Below, piece after piece: positions 8,470-15,828 of a DNA stretch of 64,000 nucleotides. The notes beneath the pieces were generated by a model that saw only the letters and a list, made by a program, of their open reading frames with translations, ran no database searches and had not been told where the DNA came from. Both the position numbers and the translations under genes were made by a program. The DNA comes from JAXLQL01 sp046331625 (GTDB lineage Bacteria; Acidobacteriota; Terriglobia; Bryobacterales; Bryobacteraceae), in contig JAXLQL010000007.1 in NCBI GenBank assembly GCA_046331625.1, positions 310,001-374,000 on the forward strand. The letters run 5' to 3'. The number at the start of each line of letters is the position of its first letter. Positions within the stretch are counted from its first letter, which is position 1.

Positions 8470-9720
8470 ATGATCACTCGCCGATCCGTCATCACCGGCG
8501 CTCCGCTCCTGCTGCGGGCCGCCGCACCAGCGCGACCCAAGATCGCCGCCATCTGCACCATTTACTTCCAGTACTCGCACTCCCAGCACATCGTCGATCG
8601 CTTCCTCATCGGCTACGGCTGGAATGGTGAGCACCATCGTCCGCCGATGGACCTCGTCTCCATCTGGGTGGACCAGGTCGGCAAAGACGATCTCAGCCGC
8701 GGCCGCGCCGCCGAGTTCCCCGGCATGAAAATCTATCCGTCGATCGCCGACGCACTCACCCTCGGCACAGGCAAGCTCGCCGTCGATGGCGTGCTGCTGA
8801 TCGGCGAACACGGCCACTACGGCCGCACTGAGAAAGGCCAGTACAAATACCCGCGCTACGAGTTCTTCAAAGAGATCGTCAAGGTCTTTGAGGCTTCGTC
8901 GCGCTCGGTGCCCGTGTTCAACGACAAGCATCTTTCCTGGAACTGGGATTGGGCGCGCGAGATGTACGATACCAGCCGCCGCCTGAAGTTCCCCTTCATG
9001 GCCGGTTCGAGCTTACCCGTCACGTGGCGTACGCCGTCAGTGGAGATGCCCGATCGCGTCAAGGTTCGCGAAGCGCTCTGCGTGGGATACGGCGGAGTCG
9101 ACAGCTACGATTTCCACGCGCTCGAAACCGCGCAGTGCATGGTGGAGCGGCGCAAGGGCGGCGAAAGCGGCGTGCGCTGGCTGCAGGCCTATCGCGGAGA
9201 TGCGTTCTGGAAAGCGATGCAGGAAGGGGCATGGTCGCGCGAACTCATGGACAGCGCGCTCTGCCGCAGCCACACGCTCACGCCATCGCGCGAAGGGTTC
9301 AATAATGATTTCCCGACTCTCGACTCCATGCGCCGTCTGATCAAGGATCCAGTCGCCTACGTCTACGAGCACAATGACGGGCTCAAGTCGACGATCCTGC
9401 TGATGAACGGCCTCGTGCAGGACTTCAACTTCGCCTGCTACATCGACGGCCGCCGTGAGCCGTTCTCCACGCAGATGTACTTGCCCATGCCGCCCGCGCG
9501 CACGAGTCTCGCGAATTTCTTCACGCCGCTTGCCAACAACGTCGAACGCATGTTCCTCACCGGCAAGGCTACCTATCCGGTGGAGCGCACACTGCTCACC
9601 ACCGGACTCACCGCCGCTGGCGTCGACTCGCTCCACGCCGGGCAAAAGCGCATCGAAACGCCGCATCTGGCCAAGGTCGCATATCAAGCCGCGCGTGAAT
9701 CCACCTTCTGGAGAAGCTGA
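8470..9720 (+). CDS. Tat-exported protein of unknown family, paralogue A
   Basis: 416 residues beginning MITRRSVITG, a twin-Arg signal, so probably folded before export. I do not recognise a characterised domain. Segments shared with the next gene include VLLIGEHGHY, YPRYEFFKEIV, VPVFNDKHLSW, MAGSSLPVTWR and MVERRKGGESGV, which suggests a conserved active site with His, Lys and Arg residues. The alternation of strands and helices, with a GEH signature where Gfo/Idh/MocA proteins have GKH, may hint at a distant relation, but this is speculative. The stop and the next start share a base (TGATG), so translation is coupled. Confidence 0.7.
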   Translation: MITRRSVITGAPLLLRAAAPARPKIAAICTIYFQYSHSQHIVDRFLIGYGWNGEHHRPPMDLVSIWVDQVGKDDLSRGRAAEFPGMKIYPSIADALTLGTGKLAVDGVLLIGEHGHYGRTEKGQYKYPRYEFFKEIVKVFEASSRSVPVFNDKHLSWNWDWAREMYDTSRRLKFPFMAGSSLPVTWRTPSVEMPDRVKVREALCVGYGGVDSYDFHALETAQCMVERRKGGESGVRWLQAYRGDAFWKAMQEGAWSRELMDSALCRSHTLTPSREGFNNDFPTLDSMRRLIKDPVAYVYEHNDGLKSTILLMNGLVQDFNFACYIDGRREPFSTQMYLPMPPARTSLANFFTPLANNVERMFLTGKATYPVERTLLTTGLTAAGVDSLHAGQKRIETPHLAKVAYQAARESTFWRS

Positions 9721-10889
9721 TGCCGAAACGAGTTGCCATCGTCACCACCATCTATCGTTATCTTTCGCACGCGCAGCACATGGGCGACCGCTTCCTCATC
9801 GGCTATCCGCACGACGGCCGCTGGCACAAGCCCGATCTCCAAGTGGTCTCGCTCTACGTGGACCAAAAACCCAAGGGCGACCAGAGCGAAGAGCGTGCGC
9901 GCGAGTTCGGATTCAAGGTCTATCCGACCATCGCGGAAACGTTGCGTTGCGGCGGCGACAAGCTTGCAGTCGATGCGGTGTTGCTCATCGGCGAACATGG
10001 CGAGTACCCGCGCAACGAACTCGGCCAAGTGCTCTATCCGCGCCACGAGTTCTTCAGGCAATTCGTGGAGGTCTTCGAGAAAGACGGCCGCGCGGTTCCG
10101 GTCTACAACGACAAGCACCTTTCCTACAGCTTCGAAAAAGCGAAGTGGATGGTGGATCAGTCGAAGCGCCTGCGCTTCCCGATGCTCGCCGGATCGTCGT
10201 TGCCGGTCACGTGGCGGCTACCCGATATCGAACTGCCGCTCGGATGCGAGATCGAAGATGCGCTGATGGTTGGCGTGGGCGGTTCCGATCCCATGGACTA
10301 TCACGCGCTCGAAGCGATGCAGTGCATGATCGAACGGCGCAAGGGAGGGGAGTCGGGCGTGAAGTCGGTGCAACTTATCGACGGCGATGCGGTGTGGAAG
10401 GCTGGCGATGAAGGACGCTGGTCCAAGCGCCTCCTCACTGCGGCGCTGTCCCGGAGCGATTCGCCGCAGGGTCTCAGCGTGAAAGATGGACGCGTGCAGG
10501 ACCTCGTTGGATCGGGCGCGTTGCGCGAGTTGGTGAAGGAACCGGCCGCGTACTTCATCGAGCGCAACGATGGACTCAAGACGACGCTCCTCATGCTCAA
10601 TGGCGCCGTGCATGACTACACATTCGCTGCCAGCGTGAAAGGGCACGGCGTGATGTCCACCCAGTTCTTCCTCTCGCCCACGCCGAACGTCACGTACTCG
10701 GCGTGTCTGGTGAGCAAGATTGTGGAGATGTTCGTCACAGGAAAAGCGCCCTATCCGGTGGAGCGCACCCTCATCGTCAGCGGAGCCCTCGAGAGCTGCC
10801 TGAAGTCCCGCAAGGAAGGCGGCAAGAAACTCGAGACGCCGCATCTCGCTGTGCGCTATCAAGCGCCAAAAACGAGGCAGCATGCGTAG
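9720..10889 (+). CDS. Protein of unknown family, paralogue B (no signal peptide)
   Basis: 389 residues, clearly homologous to the preceding gene over its whole length (DRFLIGY, VLLIGEHGEY, VPVYNDKHLSY, LAGSSLPVTWR, MIERRKGGESGV, YPVERTL). It lacks the twin-Arg leader and starts directly at MPKRVAIVTTIYRY, so the two copies may work in different compartments. The product may form a heteromer with the upstream protein. Its TAG stop (10887-10889) lies inside the first bases of an intergenic repeat, so the last residues may have been altered by that insertion. Confidence 0.7.
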   Translation: MPKRVAIVTTIYRYLSHAQHMGDRFLIGYPHDGRWHKPDLQVVSLYVDQKPKGDQSEERAREFGFKVYPTIAETLRCGGDKLAVDAVLLIGEHGEYPRNELGQVLYPRHEFFRQFVEVFEKDGRAVPVYNDKHLSYSFEKAKWMVDQSKRLRFPMLAGSSLPVTWRLPDIELPLGCEIEDALMVGVGGSDPMDYHALEAMQCMIERRKGGESGVKSVQLIDGDAVWKAGDEGRWSKRLLTAALSRSDSPQGLSVKDGRVQDLVGSGALRELVKEPAAYFIERNDGLKTTLLMLNGAVHDYTFAASVKGHGVMSTQFFLSPTPNVTYSACLVSKIVEMFVTGKAPYPVERTLIVSGALESCLKSRKEGGKKLETPHLAVRYQAPKTRQHA

Positions 10890-12177
10890 GGCGGACCTGC
10901 GGTCCGCTGGTGGGCCTTTGGCCCCCCGGCTCGTGCAGTGTGCTTCTGGCGGCGGGACTGAAGTCCCGCGCTGGCTAAAGCCCGCCCTACACGGAATTGC
11001 GGTTGCGTTGGCGGCATTTGCTGCGTTGGCGCAAGAGCGGATTCCCATCAAAGTCATCCCAGAGCCCGAGTCGAAGACATACCTCGAACATCGACAACTC
11101 CTCACCGGACCCGGCGTCCGCCCACCCAAGCCCTATCCCGGATTCGCCGGCTTCGTGGGATGGTCCTCGGTCCTCCGCACCCGCAGCGGCGCGCTGCTCA
11201 TGATGTTCACCTCTGGCTACTGGCACGCGTCTCCGCCCACTCCCATCCAGGGAATCCAAGAAAGCGACATCGCACGTTGGCGCGAGATGGGCATGCCCAC
11301 AGTCGATGCTCCACGCGGTGGCCGCGCCGAGATCATGCGCTCCACCGATGGCGGCAAAACCTGGTCCGACCCGGTTCCAATGATCGACACCGAAAAGGAC
11401 GATCGCGCTCCCGCCGCGGTTCAACTGCGAGACGGAACGCTGGTCGCGTCGTTCTTCACGTACCCGCAAGCCGAGGTCGGCATCATTCGATCGTTCGATG
11501 ACGGCAAGACCTGGGAGCAAACGCCGAAGCTCATCCGCGCTCCGTTTCACTCGCTCGCCACCGACGGTCCGCCACTCGAAATGCCCGATGGATCGATCCT
11601 GCTCGCCACCTACGGTCAAGACAAAGTCGACGACAAGCACGAAGGGATCGGCATCTTTTCCTCGAAGGATCGCGGCGAAACATGGCGGCACCTCGCCACG
11701 ATTCGCGCTCCGCATGAAATGACCGAGCCTGGGCTCGCTCGGCTGAAAGACGGCACGCTCGTGGTCATGGCCCGTTCGGAAGGCACGGTGTGTTGGTCGA
11801 AGGATAATGGCGTCACCTGGACTTCGCCGCGCAATCTCCCGGCGCGCATCTTCGATCCTTGGCTACTCACGCTGCGCGACGGCACACTGCTGACGCTGCA
11901 TGGATCCTACACGAAACCGCAACGAGGCCTCCGCGCCATGACCTCGAAAGACGGCGGCCACACCTGGAACGCCGCGGGCTCGAACTACGGCTTCACGGTC
12001 GACCCGACTGCCTACGGATACTCGCGCGGCGTCGAGCTTCCCGATGGATCGGTCTACATCGTCTATCAAGGCACGGGTGGGCACAAGTCCGGCGATGCCC
12101 AAGCAATGTCGATCTACGCCATGCGCATTCGCGTGAAGAAAGACGGCAGCATCGAAACGCTGCCCGCTACGAAATGA
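10882..12177 (+). CDS. Sialidase-like exo-glycosidase with Asp-box repeats
   Basis: A secreted six-bladed propeller of the sialidase/neuraminidase superfamily. Five Asp boxes are visible: STDGGKTW, SFDDGKTW, SKDRGETW, SKDNGVTW and SKDGGHTW. The substrate cannot be told; many such proteins in this phylum act on plant or microbial polysaccharides or are non-catalytic. The 5' end is odd: the only ATG (10882) lies at the edge of an intergenic repeat, and the first 36 codons are repeat sequence. A GTG inside the repeat, or a TTG just before LAAFAALAQ, could be the true start, so the signal peptide (hydrophobic part GIAVALAAFAALAQ) may be partly built from the repeat. The stop overlaps the next start as ATGA. 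Confidence 0.75.
   Translation: MRRADLRSAGGPLAPRLVQCASGGGTEVPRWLKPALHGIAVALAAFAALAQERIPIKVIPEPESKTYLEHRQLLTGPGVRPPKPYPGFAGFVGWSSVLRTRSGALLMMFTSGYWHASPPTPIQGIQESDIARWREMGMPTVDAPRGGRAEIMRSTDGGKTWSDPVPMIDTEKDDRAPAAVQLRDGTLVASFFTYPQAEVGIIRSFDDGKTWEQTPKLIRAPFHSLATDGPPLEMPDGSILLATYGQDKVDDKHEGIGIFSSKDRGETWRHLATIRAPHEMTEPGLARLKDGTLVVMARSEGTVCWSKDNGVTWTSPRNLPARIFDPWLLTLRDGTLLTLHGSYTKPQRGLRAMTSKDGGHTWNAAGSNYGFTVDPTAYGYSRGVELPDGSVYIVYQGTGGHKSGDAQAMSIYAMRIRVKKDGSIETLPATK
10886..10990. repeat. Dispersed palindromic repeat (GTAGGGCGGACC type), copy 1
   Basis: About 105 bases bounded by GTAGGGCGG and its inverse CCGCCCTAC. Inside are the palindromes GGACCTGCGGTCC, GGGCCTTTGGCCCC and GCGGGACTGAAGTCCCGC. The right half is nearly identical, in inverse orientation, to the module at 43960-44006. 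The left end supplies the stop codon of the gene at 9720 and the repeat also contains the annotated ATG region of the sialidase gene. Confidence 0.85.
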
Positions 12178-13097
12178 CCGAACCCATCGTCTACATCCGC
12201 GGCGAATTCGTTCCCGCCTCGCAGGCCCACATCTCGATCTACGACTTCGGCATCGTGCTCGGCGCCACGGTCACTGATTTCCTGCGCACGTTTCGCCACC
12301 AGCCCTTCCGGCTCGAGGAACACGTGGCGCGCTTCTACGAGTCGTGCCGCTATGCACGCATCGCCCCGCCCGTCTCTGCCTCTGAAACCGCCGCCGCCAC
12401 CCGTGAACTGATCGCACGCAACGCGGCGCTTCTCGCGCCAGGAGAAGACCTCGGCGTGGTCTACTTCATTACGCCCGGCGAGAACCTTATCTACGCTGGC
12501 TCGGCTGCTCCGGCCGGTGCAACGCGCCAGCCCACGTTTTGCATCCACTCTTTCCCGTTGCCGTTCTCGATCTGGCGCAACGCCTTCCTCGAGGGGCTTC
12601 ACGTAGTGACCCCGTCGACGCGCCACATTCCGCCGCAATGTCTCGACCCCAAAGTGAAGAATCGCAGCCGGCTGCATTGGTGGCTTGCCGAACAGGAAGC
12701 GCATCTCGTCGAGCCGACGGCGATTCCGTTGCTGCTCGATCTCGACGGCAACCTCACCGAAACCGCTGGAGCGAATTTCCTGCTAGTCAAGAACGGCGCC
12801 GTACTCTCGCCGCAGCCCCGGAATATCCTGCTCGGCGTGAGCCGCGCCGTAGTCATCGAAATTTGCGCGCGGCTCGGAATCCCGTTCTTCGAGCGCGACC
12901 TGCAAGTGCACGACGCCATCAATGCCGACGAAGCGTTCGTCGCCACCACACCCTACTGCATGGGTGCCGTGTCGAAGGTGAACGGCATCGCGATCGGTAC
13001 AGGCACGCGGCCGATCTTCGATCGCATCCTCGCCGAGTGGAGCCGCGATGTAGGCGTCGACATCCGCTCTCAGGTGCTGCGGTCGCAAACCCGGTAA
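12174..13097 (+). CDS. Class IV (fold type IV) aminotransferase, branched-chain/D-amino acid type
   Basis: A 307-residue cytoplasmic PLP enzyme. It has the family opening YIRGEFVPASQAHISIYDFG, a PLP-Lys region DPKVKNRSRLHWW and the Thr/Asn-rich cofactor loop GNLTETAGANFLLV. The family includes branched-chain aminotransferases, D-amino acid aminotransferases and aminodeoxychorismate lyases, which are hard to separate by eye. The ATG is chosen because it overlaps the sialidase stop by 4 bases (ATGA); a longer open frame upstream overlaps the sialidase gene and is not coding. The TAA stop (13095-13097) is the second to fourth base of an intergenic repeat. Confidence 0.85.
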   Translation: MTEPIVYIRGEFVPASQAHISIYDFGIVLGATVTDFLRTFRHQPFRLEEHVARFYESCRYARIAPPVSASETAAATRELIARNAALLAPGEDLGVVYFITPGENLIYAGSAAPAGATRQPTFCIHSFPLPFSIWRNAFLEGLHVVTPSTRHIPPQCLDPKVKNRSRLHWWLAEQEAHLVEPTAIPLLLDLDGNLTETAGANFLLVKNGAVLSPQPRNILLGVSRAVVIEICARLGIPFFERDLQVHDAINADEAFVATTPYCMGAVSKVNGIAIGTGTRPIFDRILAEWSRDVGVDIRSQVLRSQTR

Positions 13098-13178
13098 GGC
13101 GGACCTGTGGTCCGTTGAGAGGCCTGTGGCCCCCTCGAACCTAAGCTCCGCGTAGGCTGTGAAGCCTGCCCCACACGG
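13094..13178. repeat. Dispersed palindromic repeat (GTARGGCGGACC type), copy 2
   Basis: Starts GTAAGGCGGACCTGTGGTCC and ends GCCTGCCCCACACGG, matching copy 1 at both ends but with a diverged centre (AGGCTGTGAAGCCT). It fills the whole space between two convergent genes: its second to fourth bases are the TAA of the aminotransferase gene, and its right end touches the purH stop codon at 13179-13181. Confidence 0.8.
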
Positions 13179-14735
13179 TCAATGCCGGAAGTGCCGGACC
13201 CCGGTGAACACCATCGCCAATCCCAACCGGTCCGCAGCTTCGATCACGTCCCCGTCTTTCACCGATCCGCCCGGCTGAATCACCGCCGTGATCCCGTGCC
13301 GCGCCGCTTCTTCCAAGCCATCCGGAAACGGAAAGAACGCGTCCGACGCGACGATGCAACCCTCGACCGGCAGCACCGCCTTCATCGCGCCGATCTTCAC
13401 CGAGTCCACGCGGCTCATCTGCCCCGCGCCCGCACTGATTGACTGTCCTGCCCGCGCATAGACGATCGCGTTCGACTTCACGTGCTTCACCACTTTCCAT
13501 CCGAACTCGAGCGCCTTCCACTCTTCGTCCGTAGGCGCGCGCTTGGTTTTCACCGTGGCTTCTTCGCGTGTGAGCACATGCTTGTCCGGCGTCTGCGCCA
13601 GCAATCCACCGCTGATCGACTTCACCACCAGCGATCCCTTCTCGGCCTCCGTCACCGCGAGCAAACGCAGGTTCTTCTTCGCCGCGAACACGCGTAGCGC
13701 GCCCTCGGTATAACCGGGCGCAGCGATGCACTCGCTGAACACGCGCGTCACTTCGTTCGCCGTCTCCTCGTCCACTTCGCGATTGAATGCGAGCACGCCG
13801 CCGAAAGCCGACACCGGATCCGCTTCGAGCGCCCGCTTGTATGCTTCCACGAGATTCGCCTGCTCGGCGCACCCGCACGGATTCGTGTGCTTGATGATCG
13901 CGCACGCCGGACCCTGGAACTCGAGAATCAACTGCCACGCCGCGTCGAGGTCCACAAGGTTGTTGTAGGAAAGCTCCTTGCCCTGAAGCTGCTTCGCGCC
14001 CGCAATGCCACCGCCGAGCGTGTAGAGCGACGCGGCCTGGTGCGGATTCTCGCCATACCGCAACGAGAGCGAACGCTTGGCATGAATGTCGAGAATTGCC
14101 GGCACCGGCTCGGGCTCGTGGTCGAAGAAGCGCTCGTCTTCCACGTCGATCCGGTCGAGCCGAAGCGTGATCGCGCGATCATACTCCGCCGTGCGCGCAA
14201 ACGCCGCTTTCGCCAGCCGCCAGTGCGTACCGAGCGACAGCGAACCTTGCCGCGCGCGCAACTCCTCGGCCAGCGCAGCATAGTCGCCAGCCGCGGTGAC
14301 CACGGCGACGTCTTGCCAGTTCTTCGCCGCCGCGCGGATCATCGTGGGACCGCCGATATCGATGTTCTCGATCAACTCCTCCACCGTCACGTCCGGCTTG
14401 GCGGCGAATTTCTCGAACGCGTAGAGGTTCACCACCACCATGTCGATGAGCGGAATGTTGTGGGCCGCCAATGAGCGCAGGTGTTCCGGTTTCGCACGCA
14501 TCGCCAGGATGCCTCCCGCCACGCGCGGATGAATCGTCTTCACGCGGCCGTCGAGCATTTCCGGGAATCCCGTCACTTCGGCAACATCTTTCACGGTGAG
14601 CCCGGCATCGCGTAGCGCTTTGGCGGTGCCGCCGGTCGAGATCAGTTCCACGTTCAATGACGCGAGCGCGCTGGCGAACTCCACCAGTCCGGATTTGTCG
14701 GTTACCGAGAGCAGGGCTCTTTGGATTCTGGGCAT
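13179..14735 (-). CDS. purH: Bifunctional AICAR transformylase / IMP cyclohydrolase
   Basis: 518 residues, normal length for PurH, which performs the last two steps of IMP synthesis in the cytoplasm. The N-terminal MGS-like cyclohydrolase domain has ALLSVTDKSGL, ELISTGGTAKAL and MLDGRVKTIHPRVAGG. The C-terminal transformylase domain has the formyl-transfer pair Lys-His in IIKHTNPCGCA, and ends with SDAFFPFPDGLEEAARHG. It is a single gene, convergent with the aminotransferase and divergent from the isocitrate dehydrogenase gene 73 bases away. The frame is intact. Confidence 0.97.
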   Translation of the reverse strand: MPRIQRALLSVTDKSGLVEFASALASLNVELISTGGTAKALRDAGLTVKDVAEVTGFPEMLDGRVKTIHPRVAGGILAMRAKPEHLRSLAAHNIPLIDMVVVNLYAFEKFAAKPDVTVEELIENIDIGGPTMIRAAAKNWQDVAVVTAAGDYAALAEELRARQGSLSLGTHWRLAKAAFARTAEYDRAITLRLDRIDVEDERFFDHEPEPVPAILDIHAKRSLSLRYGENPHQAASLYTLGGGIAGAKQLQGKELSYNNLVDLDAAWQLILEFQGPACAIIKHTNPCGCAEQANLVEAYKRALEADPVSAFGGVLAFNREVDEETANEVTRVFSECIAAPGYTEGALRVFAAKKNLRLLAVTEAEKGSLVVKSISGGLLAQTPDKHVLTREEATVKTKRAPTDEEWKALEFGWKVVKHVKSNAIVYARAGQSISAGAGQMSRVDSVKIGAMKAVLPVEGCIVASDAFFPFPDGLEEAARHGITAVIQPGGSVKDGDVIEAADRLGLAMVFTGVRHFRH

Positions 14736-14808
14736 GAACTCTCTATTTTCTCCTGACCGGCGTCTTCCGCGCTGAAGCTGCCATGACCATGCCGAAAGCT
14801 ACCATGGG

Positions 14809-15819
14809 ATGGTGACGCATAACGTAACTCTGATTCCGGGCGATGGTATCGGTCCTGAAGTGGCCGATGCCGCGGTGCGCGTGCTGGCTGCCACCGGTGT
14901 CCGGTTCGATTGGGACCGTCAAGAGGTCACCGCCGACATCATTCGCCAGACGGGCGAATCGATTCCCACCGCCGCGGTCGAGTCGATCAAGGTGACGCGC
15001 CTCGCGCTCAAAGGACCCGTCACTACGCCGGTCGGCGGTGGCTTCCAAAGCGTGAATGTCGCCTTGCGCAAGAAGTTCGATCTCTACGCCAATGTGCGGC
15101 CGGTGAAGTCGGTGCCAGGGTTGAAGACTCGCTTCCAGGATCTCGACATCGACATGGTGATCTTCCGCGAGAACACGGAAGACCTCTACTCCGGCCTCGA
15201 ACACGAAGTGGTGGATGACGTGGTGACGAGCCTCAAGGTGATCACGCGCCGTGCTTCATTGCGGATCGCCAAGTCCGCGTTCGAGTACACCAAGCTGCAC
15301 GGACGCAAGAAGGTCACCGCCATTCACAAAGCGAACATCTTGAAGAAAGCCGACGGGCTCTTCCTCAAATGCTGCCGGGAGGTGGCCGAAATGTATCCGC
15401 TCATCCAGTACAACGAACTGATCGTCGACAACGCCTCCATGCAACTCGTGGCTCGGCCCGAAATCTTCGACGTACTGGTGCTGCCGAATCTCTATGGCGA
15501 CATCGTCTCCGATCTCGCCGCGGGCCTGGTCGGCGGACTCGGCGTGGTACCCGGTGCCAACATGGGTGACGACTGCGCCATCTTCGAGTCGGTCCACGGC
15601 AGCGCGCCCGATATCGCGGGCAAAGGCATCGCCAACCCGACCGCACTCCTGATGTCGGCGGCGATGATGCTCGAGTACGTGCGTGAAAAGGATGCCTGCG
15701 AGCGTTTGAAAAAGGCGATCGATGGCGTCTATCAGGAAGGCAAGTCGCTCACGCGCGATGTGTGTGGTACGGCCAACACGCAGGAGTTCGCCGACGCGGT
15801 GATCGCCAAGCTGGGATGA
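14809..15819 (+). CDS. NAD-dependent isocitrate dehydrogenase (IDH/IPMDH family)
   Basis: A 336-residue beta-decarboxylating dehydrogenase. Substrate and metal residues are seen in IFRENTEDLYSGLEH (isocitrate-type loop with the Arg-Glu-Asn-Thr order), VTAIHKANILKKADGLF (catalytic Lys), NLYGDIVSDLAAGLVGG (metal Asp residues) and the cofactor loop SVHGSAPDIAGKGIANPTA. The HGSAPDIAG loop with Asp favours NAD over NADP. Together with the length, this fits the short NAD-type isocitrate dehydrogenase of the citric acid cycle; homoisocitrate or isopropylmalate dehydrogenase is less likely. A further ATG five bases upstream is out of frame. Confidence 0.88.
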   Translation: MVTHNVTLIPGDGIGPEVADAAVRVLAATGVRFDWDRQEVTADIIRQTGESIPTAAVESIKVTRLALKGPVTTPVGGGFQSVNVALRKKFDLYANVRPVKSVPGLKTRFQDLDIDMVIFRENTEDLYSGLEHEVVDDVVTSLKVITRRASLRIAKSAFEYTKLHGRKKVTAIHKANILKKADGLFLKCCREVAEMYPLIQYNELIVDNASMQLVARPEIFDVLVLPNLYGDIVSDLAAGLVGGLGVVPGANMGDDCAIFESVHGSAPDIAGKGIANPTALLMSAAMMLEYVREKDACERLKKAIDGVYQEGKSLTRDVCGTANTQEFADAVIAKLG

Positions 15820-15828
15820 TGGAGGCGT

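Noticed and set aside
13094..13178. Bidirectional transcription terminator between two convergent genes
   Set aside because: It contains palindromes but no T-tract and matches a dispersed repeat elsewhere, so it is annotated as a repeat; a secondary role as terminator is possible but not supported.
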